Notes: generated from the sequence alone by a model not told the origin. A stretch of DNA of 64,000 nt from Lascolabacillus massiliensis (GCF_001282625.1 NZ_CTEJ01000002.1:1552501-1616500), one strand, 5' to 3'; positions 17,642 to 27,615 are shown, counted from the stretch's first letter. Made by a program: numbers and translations.

Positions 17642-18514
17642 ATGGAAGCAACTGAACTACTTAAAAAAGTACGGCATATTGAGATAAAAGCGCGTGGTCT
17701 TTCCCGAAATATTTTCGCGGGAGAATATCACTCAGCCTTCAAGGGAAGAGGTATGGCTTTCTCTGAAGTGAGGGAGTATCAGTATGGTGATGACCTGAGA
17801 GATATCGACTGGAACGTTACTGCCCGCTATAATAAACCCTATATAAAGATTTTTGAGGAGGAGCGTGAGCTTACTGTAATGCTGATGATTGATGTGTCGG
17901 AGAGTTTGGGCTTTGGTTCCAGATCGGTTCTTAAACGTGATATGGTAGCCGAAATAGCTGCAACACTGGCTTTCTCTGCAATACAGAACAATGATAAGAT
18001 AGGTGTGATATTTTTTACTGATAAAGTTGAAAAGTTTATACCTCCCAAAAAAGGGAAGAAGCATATACTTTTTATTATTCGTGAGATATTGGGCTTTGAA
18101 CCGGATAGTAAGGGTACCGACCTCAATATGGCAATAAGGTATATGACTAATGCTATCAAGAAAAGATGCACGGCATTTTTAATATCGGACTTTATAGATT
18201 CTGCCGACTATAGCAAGGCTTTGCAGATTGCAAACAACAAGCATGATATAGTGGCAATCCAGGTGTATGATGAGTTAAGCACTAATCTGAAGTCAGTTGG
18301 ACTGATGAAGGTGAGAGATCCTGAAACGGGTGGTGAGCAATGGATTGATACATCATCCAAGAGGGTAAGGAATGCTTACAGATCCTGGTGGGAGAATTTG
18401 CAAAATAATAAGAACATTGCTTTCAGGCAGAGTGGTGTGGATAATATATCGGTTTCTACAGAGAGTGATTATGTTAAATCGTTACTACAACTTTTCCAAC
18501 AAAGAAAACATTGA
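17642..18514 (+). CDS. DUF58 domain-containing protein
   Basis: A 290-residue soluble protein of the DUF58 family. The motif GRGMAFSEVREYQYGDDLRDIDWNV is diagnostic, followed by a degenerate VWA-like fold (MLMIDVSESLGFGS). DUF58 proteins accompany MoxR ATPases and membrane VWA proteins. It starts 23 bases after the MoxR stop, and its TGA overlaps the TTG start of the next gene, pointing to translational coupling. Confidence 0.93.
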   Translation: MEATELLKKVRHIEIKARGLSRNIFAGEYHSAFKGRGMAFSEVREYQYGDDLRDIDWNVTARYNKPYIKIFEEERELTVMLMIDVSESLGFGSRSVLKRDMVAEIAATLAFSAIQNNDKIGVIFFTDKVEKFIPPKKGKKHILFIIREILGFEPDSKGTDLNMAIRYMTNAIKKRCTAFLISDFIDSADYSKALQIANNKHDIVAIQVYDELSTNLKSVGLMKVRDPETGGEQWIDTSSKRVRNAYRSWWENLQNNKNIAFRQSGVDNISVSTESDYVKSLLQLFQQRKH

Positions 18515-19572
18515 TTACGAAAAAACTACATAATGTATTACTGCATTGTATGATACTGACTGCTTTATTATTGCTGTCGGTGTCTACTGTTGAGGCTCAG
18601 AGAGCTTCGGCCCATGCTACTATTCAACCAACAGAAATATTGATTGGTGAGCAGGCTTTGATTAATGTTAAAGTGATCTCTCCAAAGGATAAAACAATCT
18701 CTTTTCCAGTATATGAAAGTGAGATAGTGCCTGGTATTGAGGTTATAACGATGCTTCCGCCGGATACATTGATAGAGAATAATGTGATGACTCTTAATTT
18801 TAAGTATGTTGTCACCTCGTTTGATTCTACTCTCTATCATATTCCTTATATTCCGGTTTTTGATGGTACAGATACAATTTTTTCAAACTCGTTTGGACTT
18901 AAGGTTACATCGCCTGATTTGTCTGATTCCACACTTTCTTATCTGGAGAAGATGAATAGGGGGGAGACTGATTCTATCGACTTTGAGCAACTTCAGCTAT
19001 ATGATATTAAGCCGGTTCAAAAAGCTCCTTTTGTGTGGACCGATTATCTTTGGATCTTATGGATTGTGCTGGGTGTTGCCTTGTTAATTGCATTGATTGG
19101 GTTGATAATATATCTGATATTGAAGAAGAAGAAAAAAGGATATATATTTAAACCACCTGTTGTTCAACCTGCACATGTAAGGGCTTTGAAAGACTTGGAT
19201 AAACTAAAGGCCGAGAAGTTATGGCTGCAGGGTCGTGAGAAGGAGTTTTACAGTAAACTTACCGATATTCTTAGACACTATATTTATGAGAGAGAGGGTA
19301 TTAATGCTATGGAAATGACCACAGGAGAGATTCTTAATGAGGTGAGAAAATTGGAGGAGGTTGATTCGGTTTATAATAACCTGAAACAGATTCTTACTAC
19401 ATCAGACCTGGTTAAGTTTGCAAAATATAAACCCTATCCTGATGAGAATGATTTGAGCTTGGTTAATGCCTATTTCTTTGTAAATCAAACCCGAGAGCCT
19501 GATCCGATCTCAAAAAGCGAGGAGTTGGAGAAATTAGAAGGAGAAAATAATAAAATAAAAGAAACGACATGA
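18511..19572 (+). CDS. BatD-like exported membrane protein of the aerotolerance operon
   Basis: A 353-residue protein with an N-terminal signal sequence (KK followed by a hydrophobic core ending VEA), an Ig-like extracytoplasmic region (about 30-140), one membrane helix (about 178-205) and a cytoplasmic part with YEREGINAMEMTTGEIL. It resembles a shortened BatD or DUF4381-type protein and is commonly found between DUF58 and BatA in Bacteroidetes. The TTG start overlaps the previous stop in TTGA; an ATG at 18550 would lose the basic n-region of the signal peptide. Confidence 0.75.
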   Translation: MITKKLHNVLLHCMILTALLLLSVSTVEAQRASAHATIQPTEILIGEQALINVKVISPKDKTISFPVYESEIVPGIEVITMLPPDTLIENNVMTLNFKYVVTSFDSTLYHIPYIPVFDGTDTIFSNSFGLKVTSPDLSDSTLSYLEKMNRGETDSIDFEQLQLYDIKPVQKAPFVWTDYLWILWIVLGVALLIALIGLIIYLILKKKKKGYIFKPPVVQPAHVRALKDLDKLKAEKLWLQGREKEFYSKLTDILRHYIYEREGINAMEMTTGEILNEVRKLEEVDSVYNNLKQILTTSDLVKFAKYKPYPDENDLSLVNAYFFVNQTREPDPISKSEELEKLEGENNKIKETT

Positions 19573-20552
19573 TTTTTCTGCATCCTGAATATCTATGGTT
19601 ATTATTACTACTTATCCCTCTGATAGTGTGGTATATAGTGCGATTGTCCAAGATGCAGGCATCGTTTAAACTGGCATCTGTAAATGCATTCAAGGGGGTT
19701 AAGCCCGGACTTAAGGTCTATATGAGGCATTTGCCATTTGTATTGAGAGTAATCTCAATTGGATTAATAATTTTGGTAATTGCACGTCCTCAGTCAGTTA
19801 ACAGCTGGGAGGAGAGTGAGTCGCAGGGAATAGATATAGTTCTGGCACTTGACGTGTCGGGATCAATGTTGTCACAGGATTTACAACCGGACCGATTACA
19901 GGCTGCTAAAAAAGTTGCATCTGAATTTGTGACTGACCGCAGGAATGATAATATTGGATTAGTCGTTTTTGCAGGTGAAAGTTTTACACAATGTCCGCTG
20001 ACAACAGATCACACTGTATTGCTTAATCTGCTTAATGAGATTGAATTTGGACTTATAGATGATGGGACGGCTATTGGACTAGGACTGGCTACTTCTGTTA
20101 ATCGTCTAAAGGATAGTGAATCGCAATCTCGTGTTGTGATTCTGCTTACAGACGGAACAAATAACAGGGGGCAGATTGCTCCGCTTACTGCTGCTGAAAT
20201 GGCCCGTTCATATGGGATCAGGGTATACACAGTTGGTGTTGGGACTAAGGGAATGGCTCCCACTCCGGTACAGACACCATTTGGCGTAAGAATGCAGAAT
20301 ATGGCTGTTGATATTGATGAGAAGACACTTACTGAAATTGCTGCGATGACAGGCGGACAATATTTCAGAGCTCAGGATACAGAAGGTCTCAGACAGGTTT
20401 ACGAAGAGATCGATGAGATGGAGAAATACCTGATCAGCGTACAGAATGTAACACAGCGTCAGGAAAAGTTTCTGATGTTTGCTCTTGCGGCTATGGCATT
20501 GATTTTGCTTGAGTTGATTTTACGAAGAACATGGTTGAGAAGTATACCATAA
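19569..20552 (+). CDS. batA: BatA, VWA-domain membrane protein
   Basis: A 327-residue protein with two N-terminal helices (about residues 8-25 and 57-73), a VWA domain with intact MIDAS motif DVSGS at 95-99, and a C-terminal helix (about 300-320). Its ATG overlaps the previous stop by four bases. BatA forms part of the Bacteroides aerotolerance system, named from mutants with altered oxygen tolerance. The molecular function is still unsettled in the literature; envelope stress and cell-shape roles have been proposed. Confidence 0.92.
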   Translation: MIFLHPEYLWLLLLLIPLIVWYIVRLSKMQASFKLASVNAFKGVKPGLKVYMRHLPFVLRVISIGLIILVIARPQSVNSWEESESQGIDIVLALDVSGSMLSQDLQPDRLQAAKKVASEFVTDRRNDNIGLVVFAGESFTQCPLTTDHTVLLNLLNEIEFGLIDDGTAIGLGLATSVNRLKDSESQSRVVILLTDGTNNRGQIAPLTAAEMARSYGIRVYTVGVGTKGMAPTPVQTPFGVRMQNMAVDIDEKTLTEIAAMTGGQYFRAQDTEGLRQVYEEIDEMEKYLISVQNVTQRQEKFLMFALAAMALILLELILRRTWLRSIP

Positions 20553-20617
20553 TTTCATAATAAATCGGATACGCATCAAATAGTAGAGTTTTGATAATTA
20601 AAAAGAGATAATCAGAT

Positions 20618-21640
20618 ATGTTTAGATTCGGAAATCCGGAATACCTTTGGTTTTTTATTGTAATACCAGTTTTGCTGGTGTTATATATATACCTGAATAT
20701 AAGGAAGCGAAAGGATGTACAGAAGCTGGGTACACTTTCCACACTTAAAAAGATGATGCCGGAGCTTTCTCTTAAACGTTCTTATCTAAAATTCTGGCTA
20801 ATCTTTGCAGCAATATGTGTTGGTATAATTATGCTGGCGCGACCTCAATTTGGTACAAAGGTAGAGACTGTTGAAAAGGAGGGTATTGAGCTGGTAATTG
20901 CAATTGATGTTTCAAACTCAATGCTGGCTGAAGATGTATCTCCAAACAGACTGGAGCGTGCAAAGCAAATATTATCGAGACTGATAGATGTGCGTGGAAA
21001 TGATAAGGTGGGACTAATTGTATTTGCCGGTGAGGCGTTTATACAGATGCCACTAACTTCGGACACTCAATCGGCAAAGATATTTTTAAATACAATAGAT
21101 CCTAGTCTGGTACCTGTACAGGGTACTGCTATAGGTGAGGCTATAAGACTTGGTATGGGTTCTTTCTCCAGTGATCAGGAAGCCAGTAAAGCAATGGTTA
21201 TAATTACTGATGGAGAAGATCATGAAGGGAATGCTGCCGGAATCGCAGCAGATGCTGCTAAAGCGGGTGTCCAGATAAATATTATAGGTATTGGCTCTCC
21301 TGACGGCTCTCCACTGCCATCTAACGAATATGGAAGTAATTTTATGACAGATAGTGAGGGCAATGTTGTTGTGTCAAGGCTTAATGAACAGATGAGCATG
21401 GAAATTGCTCAAAGTGGTAAGGGTTTATATGTAAGAGCCGACAATTCAAACAGAGCAATTCAGGCGCTAACGGCACAGCTTGATGAGTTAGAGACAACCA
21501 CTTCATCAAGTTTGGTATATTCAGAATATGACGAGAAGTTTACTGTTTTTGCATGGATTTTACTTGTAATACTGTTTATCGAGATTCTGATATTTGATAA
21601 GAAGAATCCGATATTCCGAAATGTAAGAATTTTTGAATAA
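20618..21640 (+). CDS. batB: BatB, VWA-domain membrane protein
   Basis: A 340-residue paralogue of BatA with the same plan: N-terminal helices (about 9-27 and 57-74), VWA domain with MIDAS DVSNS at 97-101 and LVPVQGTAIGEAIR, and a C-terminal helix (about 313-330). It follows BatA by 65 bases. BatA and BatB probably sit side by side in the inner membrane with the VWA domains outside. Confidence 0.92.
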   Translation: MFRFGNPEYLWFFIVIPVLLVLYIYLNIRKRKDVQKLGTLSTLKKMMPELSLKRSYLKFWLIFAAICVGIIMLARPQFGTKVETVEKEGIELVIAIDVSNSMLAEDVSPNRLERAKQILSRLIDVRGNDKVGLIVFAGEAFIQMPLTSDTQSAKIFLNTIDPSLVPVQGTAIGEAIRLGMGSFSSDQEASKAMVIITDGEDHEGNAAGIAADAAKAGVQINIIGIGSPDGSPLPSNEYGSNFMTDSEGNVVVSRLNEQMSMEIAQSGKGLYVRADNSNRAIQALTAQLDELETTTSSSLVYSEYDEKFTVFAWILLVILFIEILIFDKKNPIFRNVRIFE

Positions 21641-21662
21641 AACCGATTTACAGAGAAATACT

Positions 21663-22385
21663 ATGCGATTAGATTTAAGATATATACTGGTTTTCCTTAT
21701 TATGATGCTGATATCTGTAACTGTTTCGGCACAGAAGGATGTAAGAAAAAATATCCGTAAAGGAAACAAAGAATATAAGGAGCAAAAATTCTCAGAGGCA
21801 GCTGACTATTTTAGTAAGGCTGTGGAGGGTAATCCAAACTCCCAGGAAGCAAACTATAACCTTGGCAACACGTTATACAGACAGAAAGAGTGGGACAAAG
21901 CCATAGAGCAGTATAATCAATCTAATGCACTTGAGCAGGAGAATCCAATAAAGGTATCTGCGGGCATGCATAATATAGGTAATGCAATGCTGCAAAAGAA
22001 ACAGCTTAAGGAGTCGATGGAAGCATATAAAATGGCACTCAGACTAAATCCTCAGGATGATGAAGCGCGTTATAACCTTGCCGTTGTGCAGAAGATGATT
22101 CAGGATGAGGAGCAGCAGAGTGACGGTGAGAATGATCAGGAACAGCAAGAACAGGAGCAGGATCAGCAGCAGAATCAACAAAATCAGCCTCAGCCACCAC
22201 AGGATCAGGAGAAAAGAGCTGAGCAGCCCCAGGAACCTGAACAGATGTCACGTGATAACGCTCGTCAGCTTTTACAGGCTATTGAGCAGGATGAACGAGA
22301 GACACAGGAGAAGGTGCAGCAGATTAAAGCTCAGGAGAGAGAGGAGCAGGCAGAAGAAAACAGACGAAGGAATAAAAACTGGTAA
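21663..22385 (+). CDS. batC: BatC, exported TPR protein
   Basis: A 240-residue protein with a signal peptide ending VTVSAQ, three TPR units (about residues 25-140) and a strongly Gln/Glu-rich tail to the end. The tail is low complexity (QEQQEQEQDQQQNQQNQ) and probably disordered. The ATG at 21663 gives a good signal peptide; the longer reading starts with TTG inside the end of batB. TPRs suggest a scaffolding role among Bat proteins in the periplasm. Confidence 0.88.
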   Translation: MRLDLRYILVFLIMMLISVTVSAQKDVRKNIRKGNKEYKEQKFSEAADYFSKAVEGNPNSQEANYNLGNTLYRQKEWDKAIEQYNQSNALEQENPIKVSAGMHNIGNAMLQKKQLKESMEAYKMALRLNPQDDEARYNLAVVQKMIQDEEQQSDGENDQEQQEQEQDQQQNQQNQPQPPQDQEKRAEQPQEPEQMSRDNARQLLQAIEQDERETQEKVQQIKAQEREEQAEENRRRNKNW

Positions 22386-22396
22386 GATTTTCAGAA

Positions 22397-24232
22397 ATGA
22401 TGATAGTCAAATTTAAACGGAACATATATATATATCTGATTTTCCTGGTTGCATTACTTACAGGAAATATAGCTGTTTCTGAAGCACAGGTGACATTCAA
22501 GGCAACAGCACCGGCTTCGGTAGTAGAGGGTGAGCAGTTCAGATTGAGTTATGTGTTGAATCAGGAGGGTAGAGATTTACGTTTACCTGATCTTCCTGAT
22601 TTTGATATACTTTTTGGGCCAAGTACCTCTACCAGCTTCAGCCAGCGTACCATAAACGGCAAAACCACATCAGAGAGATCTGTAACCTATACATATATTT
22701 TAGTAGCAAAAACTACGGGTACATTTACTATTGGACCGGCTTCTATAAGTGTCGACGGTGCAAACTATCAGTCTAACTCTTTAAAAGTTGAGGTCTTACC
22801 ACCAGATGAGAAATCATCGCAGAGCTCCAGAGGTGGAGGCTCATCATCTGGATCTGCTACAGTATCTGATAATGATGCATTTATCAGAGCAATAGTATCC
22901 AAAAACAATCCTTACGAACAGGAGGGATTTACTGTAACATTCAGATTATATACAACACTTAATATTGTCAACTTCGGAAGAATTCAGTTTCCTGAATTTG
23001 AAGGGTTTATGGTTGAAGAGATAGATGTTCCTGTCAATCAGCAGCTACAGATGGAGCGCTATAACGGGAGGAACTACTATACCGCAGATCTTCGTAAAAC
23101 GCTTCTGTTCCCTCAGAAGTCAGGTCAGATTACCATACCTTCGGGTAGACTTGAAATGGTGTTTTCTGTACCTTCAGGAAGAAGTGTGACTACCTTCTTC
23201 GGTTCGCAGGAACTTATGGTTGATGTTAATAAGACACTTGTTACTAATCCTGTTGTAATTAATGTTAAACCACTGCCGGCAAACCGTCCTGCCAGCTTTG
23301 CAAATGCTGTGGGGACTTTTACTATGAAGCCAAATATTAATACTACACAGCTGAGAGCCAATGAGGCTATTTCTTTACGACTGGAGATTTCAGGAACAGG
23401 TAATATGAAACTTATAAGTAATCCGGTTGTAGAGTTTCCTTCCAATTTCGAGGTCTATGATCCTACTGTTACAAATGCCCTTAATGTAACGAGCAATGGG
23501 CTGACTGGTATTAGAACTATCGAATATATGGCAATTCCGCGATATGAAGGTAACTACACTATTCCACCGGTTGAGTTCAGTTATTTCGATATCAATACAA
23601 ATTCATATAAGACTCTTACAACAGAAGAATACAGTCTTCAGATTGCTAAAGGTGATCCGGGAAGTATAACATCAAGCAATTTTGTGAATCAGCAGGATGT
23701 AAGAGTGGAGCAGGATATAAGGTTCTTAAAGACCGGAGAACCAAACTATCTTTCTATAAGTAATTTTTTTGTAGGTTCACTTAACTACTGGCTATGGTAT
23801 ATAATACCATTTGTCCTGCTTGTTGTGTTATTTATAATCAACAGAAAACAGGCCCGCGAGAATGCCAACGTAGCTCTTATGCGAAACAGGAAAGCAAATA
23901 AAATTGCAATAAAGAGGCTGAAGCTGGCAGAGAAATATCTTAAGGAGCAGAAGAAAGAGAATTTCTATGATGAGGTTCTTAGAGCGATTTGGGGTTATTT
24001 TAGTGATAAACTATCTATACCGGTGGCTAATCTCTCTAAGAATAATATAGAGAATGAGTTGTCAAAAAATGGTATAAGCGGGGAACTAATTTCAAGGTTT
24101 ATGCAAATACTTGATACATGCGAGTTTGCACGATATGCTCCGGCAGAAAGTGATGCTGAAATGGAAAGTGTTTATAACAACACCTTTAATGCTATTGGTG
24201 AAATGGAAAACCGACTCAAGAAAAGTAAATAG
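22397..24232 (+). CDS. batD: BatD, large exported membrane protein
   Basis: A 611-residue protein with a signal peptide (hydrophobic YIYLIFLVALLTGNIAV), several Ig-like beta domains (about residues 30-440), a Ser/Gly-rich linker near 140-152, one membrane helix (about 460-480) and a cytoplasmic tail of about 130 residues. This is the BatD (oxygen tolerance) family layout. It starts 11 bases after batC and is followed four bases later by batE. Confidence 0.92.
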   Translation: MMIVKFKRNIYIYLIFLVALLTGNIAVSEAQVTFKATAPASVVEGEQFRLSYVLNQEGRDLRLPDLPDFDILFGPSTSTSFSQRTINGKTTSERSVTYTYILVAKTTGTFTIGPASISVDGANYQSNSLKVEVLPPDEKSSQSSRGGGSSSGSATVSDNDAFIRAIVSKNNPYEQEGFTVTFRLYTTLNIVNFGRIQFPEFEGFMVEEIDVPVNQQLQMERYNGRNYYTADLRKTLLFPQKSGQITIPSGRLEMVFSVPSGRSVTTFFGSQELMVDVNKTLVTNPVVINVKPLPANRPASFANAVGTFTMKPNINTTQLRANEAISLRLEISGTGNMKLISNPVVEFPSNFEVYDPTVTNALNVTSNGLTGIRTIEYMAIPRYEGNYTIPPVEFSYFDINTNSYKTLTTEEYSLQIAKGDPGSITSSNFVNQQDVRVEQDIRFLKTGEPNYLSISNFFVGSLNYWLWYIIPFVLLVVLFIINRKQARENANVALMRNRKANKIAIKRLKLAEKYLKEQKKENFYDEVLRAIWGYFSDKLSIPVANLSKNNIENELSKNGISGELISRFMQILDTCEFARYAPAESDAEMESVYNNTFNAIGEMENRLKKSK

Positions 24233-24235
24233 TTT

Positions 24236-25102
24236 ATGAGTATGAAACTGATCAAATATATATCTGTTTTGTTTATTGCAGCCTTATTTACTCTGCAGGT
24301 TACCGGACAGAATACTTCCGGTTCTGAACAGCAGGATAATTTACCTGCTGCAGAGGATCAATTACTACCTCTGGCTGATGATATACAGGATACAGAAGAA
24401 TCCGGATTATATGAGATGGCATCCAATGCATACAGAAATCAGGATTACAAGAGAAGTATAGAGCTTTACGAGGAGGCGGTAAGTCAGGGAGTTAAAGAAA
24501 ACCGCGTATCGGCACAACTATATTATAATCTTGGGAATGCATATTTTCGCGATAATCAACTGGGTAAGGCTATATTAAATTATGAAAGAGCACTTTTATT
24601 GGACCCGGGTGATAGTGATATAAGGCATAATCTAAGATTTGCAAACAACAGGACTGTCGATAGGATCGCTGCTTCCGGAAACCTTTTCCTGGTAAACTGG
24701 ATTGATTCTGTCCGTAATCTTTTCAGCTCAAATGTATGGGCTACTATTGCAATTGTGTTATTTCTTCTATTCTTATTATCTGTAGCTGTTTTCCTGTTCG
24801 TGAGAATCCTCTGGGCTAGAAAAACTGCCTTTTATACAGGTATTGTACTTTTCATTTTTATGATAATTGCCAATTCTTTCTCCTTCAGGCAGAAGAGAGA
24901 GCGTCTTCGTGGAGACACTGCAATTGTGATGGTGGGTGCAGCTGCGGTTAATGCTTCGCCGGATGTTAACAGTAATCAGTTATTTGAACTGCATGAGGGG
25001 ACTAAGGTTAAAATCAGAAGCAGTGATGGTAACTGGTATGAAGTAGAAATAGCAAATGGTAGTGTAGGATGGACTTATGAAGATAACATAGAGATAATCT
25101 GA
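24236..25102 (+). CDS. batE: BatE, TPR and SH3-like domain protein
   Basis: A 288-residue protein: signal peptide ending LQVTGQ, TPR region (about 50-135) with the YYNLGNAYFRDNQLGKAI signature, two membrane helices (about 165-190 and 197-212), and a C-terminal bacterial SH3 domain (about 220-288) ending GSVGWTYEDNIEII. This is the BatE domain order. It starts four bases after the batD stop, and the PAP2 gene follows six bases later. Confidence 0.9.
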   Translation: MSMKLIKYISVLFIAALFTLQVTGQNTSGSEQQDNLPAAEDQLLPLADDIQDTEESGLYEMASNAYRNQDYKRSIELYEEAVSQGVKENRVSAQLYYNLGNAYFRDNQLGKAILNYERALLLDPGDSDIRHNLRFANNRTVDRIAASGNLFLVNWIDSVRNLFSSNVWATIAIVLFLLFLLSVAVFLFVRILWARKTAFYTGIVLFIFMIIANSFSFRQKRERLRGDTAIVMVGAAAVNASPDVNSNQLFELHEGTKVKIRSSDGNWYEVEIANGSVGWTYEDNIEII

Positions 25103-25107
25103 GAACT

Positions 25108-25809
25108 ATGAGAGATGCGATAGATTCATTACTTCCGCTGGAACGTGACCTGTTTTTTGCACTTAATGGCAGCGATTCCCAGTTTCTGGATAATGCGATG
25201 TGGACATTAAGCGGGAGGTTTATATGGATACCGCTTTTCCTTTTTATCCTTTTTATTTTTTTTTATAAGACTTCGAGGAAAGGTGCATTTATAGTTGCTC
25301 TCTTTTTTATTCTTGTATTTGTTTTAAGTGATCAGATTTCATCATCACTTTTTAAACCACTTTTTGAGCGGTTCAGACCTACACATCATCCCGATTTTAT
25401 GTATCTGGTAGATACTGTTAACAATTATAGAGGTGGCAGATTTGGATTTATTTCCGGCCACGCTACCAACGCTTTTGGATTAAGTGTTTTTTTATCTTTG
25501 ATTTTTAAATACAGGATTATCACGCTAAGTACATTATTATGGGGTACACTTAACAGTTATACTCGTATATATCTTGGTGTTCATTTTATTTCGGATATAA
25601 TTGCCGGAGCATTAGTTGGAACTATCCTTGCAATGATACTTTACGGACTATATACCATACTTTACAAAGCACCTGTTAATAACATTATGCAAACAGGCGA
25701 TAAAGCTGTTTACAGCAGACAGAACGCGAATTATCTTTCCTTTTTTATATTAACTTATATTAGCCTGTTAATCATTTTCTCTCCTGTATTATCAACATTA
25801 CCTCATTGA
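25108..25809 (+). CDS. PAP2-family membrane phosphatase
   Basis: A 233-residue integral membrane protein with the three PAP2 acid-phosphatase motifs in order: KPLFERFRP, SGHATNAF and TRIYLGVHFISD. Substrates of the family include undecaprenyl diphosphate and phosphatidylglycerol phosphate; the sequence does not tell which. The gene is attached to the end of the bat operon with a five-base spacer, so it is probably co-transcribed. No terminator is obvious in the 126 bases after it. Confidence 0.9.
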   Translation: MRDAIDSLLPLERDLFFALNGSDSQFLDNAMWTLSGRFIWIPLFLFILFIFFYKTSRKGAFIVALFFILVFVLSDQISSSLFKPLFERFRPTHHPDFMYLVDTVNNYRGGRFGFISGHATNAFGLSVFLSLIFKYRIITLSTLLWGTLNSYTRIYLGVHFISDIIAGALVGTILAMILYGLYTILYKAPVNNIMQTGDKAVYSRQNANYLSFFILTYISLLIIFSPVLSTLPH

Positions 25810-25941
25810 ACAATGTTATAATATTGGTACTAAAACAAATTGGAAATAAATTAATAGAATAGTTTGGAATCTCTGTTTTTTTGAGTAAGTTTAGGGCATA
25901 TTATTAATACAAATGAATTTTAAACATAAAAATAATTGACC

Positions 25942-26253
25942 ATGGCAAGAACAATCTCATTTAATGACTTAAGAGAGCTGAAAGACAAACTCCCCGATGG
26001 GAGTATCCGTCAAATAGCAGAGGAATTAGATATGAAACCTGAGACCGTAAGAAACTATTTTGGCGGATACAATTATAAAGAGGGCAATAGTGTAGGAATT
26101 CATATTGAGCCCGGTCCTGATGGTGGTATTGTTGTTCTCGACGATACCCTTATTTTTGATAAAGCTTTAAAGATTTTAGGACTTACAGACTATCCGGAAC
26201 CAGAACCGGAACCGGAACCTGAACAGACAGATCAGGCAGAACTTGAAGAATAA
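25942..26253 (+). CDS. Small helix-turn-helix DNA-binding protein with Pro-Glu tail
   Basis: A 103-residue protein. The N-terminal half (SIRQIAEELDMKPETVRNYFGG) reads as a helix-turn-helix. The middle (IHIEPGPDGGIVVLDDT) is a short beta element, and the tail is a Pro-Glu repeat (EPEPEPEPEPEQ) that is probably extended. The ATG at 25942 is used; the longer reading begins with TTG two codons earlier. A terminator follows at 26264-26301, so it is a single-gene unit. The regulated target is unknown. Confidence 0.82.
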   Translation: MARTISFNDLRELKDKLPDGSIRQIAEELDMKPETVRNYFGGYNYKEGNSVGIHIEPGPDGGIVVLDDTLIFDKALKILGLTDYPEPEPEPEPEQTDQAELEE

Positions 26254-26263
26254 AAGAAAAAAG

Positions 26264-26308
26264 AACCCAATAATTGATTGTTCAACACTCGTTATTGGGT
26301 TTTTTTGT
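26264..26308 (+). terminator. Intrinsic terminator after the HTH gene
   Basis: AACCCAATAA (26264-26273) pairs with TTATTGGGTT (26292-26301), followed by a T run to about 26307. Confidence 0.9.
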
Positions 26309-26370
26309 AGAGTTGTTTTTAACCCTTACATCTGGAGGTCAACACCTTTGGATGTCTCAAAAAGATTAAT

Positions 26371-27525
26371 ATGAAAAAAGAGATTACAAATAGTGAATCA
26401 CGCGATGAAAAACTGGTAACAGTTGCAATTCATACGTATGAAAAAGCACAAATATTAAAATCTATACTTGAATCGGAAGGCATACCTGCTGTTATACATG
26501 GTATTAATCTCATTGAACCTACCATTGCCGGTAGTGTGAGGGTAAGAATCAATGAAAAAGATCTTCCGAACGCATTGCGTGTAATTGAACAGGTGGATTT
26601 TAAATCAACTGATGAAAAAGAAGATGATGAAGAAAAGGTGAAAGTTATCAATGAGGTATTAATCCCTGTTGATTTCTCCGACTATTCACTTTTGGCTTGT
26701 GAGTTTGGATTCCGTCTTGCAGATGATTTAAAATGTAATGTAAAGCTGATGCATGCATTCTTTACACCTTTTTATCCTGCTTCAATTCCCTTTGGAGACT
26801 CTCTTACTCTGCAGTCTACTGATAAGGATATTTATCAGGATATAAAAAAGAATACGGAGACAGAGATGAAAAACCTTATTAAAAGGTTAGAGGAGAATAT
26901 ATCGAATGGTAAATTCCCTAAAGTCAGCTTTACCTATACCTTGGTGGAAGGGCTTCCGGAGGAGGAGATTATTTCATATTCCAAGAAGATAAAGCCTACT
27001 GCCATAGTTATGGGTACAAGAGGTAAAAATGCTAAAGATCTGGATCTGATTGGCAGTGTGACCGCTGAGGTGATGGATGGTTGCAGAACCCCTATTTTTG
27101 CTGTTCCGGAAGACTCAAAAGTACGCAATCTTACTGAAGTCAAGAGAGTGGTATTTCTTACTAACTTCCAGGAGAGGGAATTTAAAGCTCTTGATATTAT
27201 GATGAAGCTTTTAAAGCCATATCATATTGAAATTATTTTAGCACATATTGCAAAGAAGGAGGATGTTTGGAATGAGATTAAACTATCGGGATTTCAAAAA
27301 AGGCTTTCCGAACTGTATCCACTGTTAAAGGTAAGCTATATGCTTATTGATCAGACGGAGAGACTGGAATCTACCCTTGAAAAATATGTGAAGGAGAATA
27401 ATATTGATATGATCTCTTTATCAAGCTCAAGAAGGAATATTTTTGCCAGGATGTTCAATCCGGGTATAGCACGTAAGATGCTGTTTCATTCAAATACTCC
27501 TATACTGGTTATTAAAGGAATGTAG
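26371..27525 (+). CDS. DUF2007 - tandem universal stress protein fusion
   Basis: A 384-residue soluble protein in three parts. Residues about 15-75 resemble DUF2007 (putative signal-transducing domain), with ILKSILESEGIPAVIHG. Residues about 92-245 form one Usp domain, opening VLIPVDFSDYSLLA and closing with GTRGKNAKDLDLIGSVTAEVM. Residues about 252-384 form a second, more divergent Usp ending TPILVIKGM. The first Usp keeps a G-x2-G-x9-G(S/T)-like nucleotide-binding segment; the second does not clearly do so. It is a single gene with a convergent terminator after it. Confidence 0.85.
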   Translation: MKKEITNSESRDEKLVTVAIHTYEKAQILKSILESEGIPAVIHGINLIEPTIAGSVRVRINEKDLPNALRVIEQVDFKSTDEKEDDEEKVKVINEVLIPVDFSDYSLLACEFGFRLADDLKCNVKLMHAFFTPFYPASIPFGDSLTLQSTDKDIYQDIKKNTETEMKNLIKRLEENISNGKFPKVSFTYTLVEGLPEEEIISYSKKIKPTAIVMGTRGKNAKDLDLIGSVTAEVMDGCRTPIFAVPEDSKVRNLTEVKRVVFLTNFQEREFKALDIMMKLLKPYHIEIILAHIAKKEDVWNEIKLSGFQKRLSELYPLLKVSYMLIDQTERLESTLEKYVKENNIDMISLSSSRRNIFARMFNPGIARKMLFHSNTPILVIKGM

Positions 27526-27577
27526 TTATGATTATAAATCTAACAGTGATTGTCTGATTCCTATTTAATATCAGATA

Positions 27578-27615
27578 TAAAAAAAGGCCTCAATTAAATT
27601 TGAGACCTTTTTTTA
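27578..27615. terminator. Bidirectional terminator between the USP gene and the second ompH
   Basis: An A-rich arm with AAGGCCTCAA and a T-rich arm with TTTGAGACCTT form a stem with one mismatch. Poly-A before and poly-T after allow termination from both sides. Confidence 0.85.

Noticed and set aside
22100..22330. CAG/GAG-rich stretch in batC as a frameshifted or unstable repeat
   Set aside because: The frame stays open to a normal stop and Gln/Glu-rich tails are usual for BatC-type TPR proteins.
26190..26230. Repeated CCGGAACCAGAACC-like units in the HTH gene as a regulatory or CRISPR-like repeat
   Set aside because: They are in frame and encode a Pro-Glu tail; spacing is that of codons, with no spacers.
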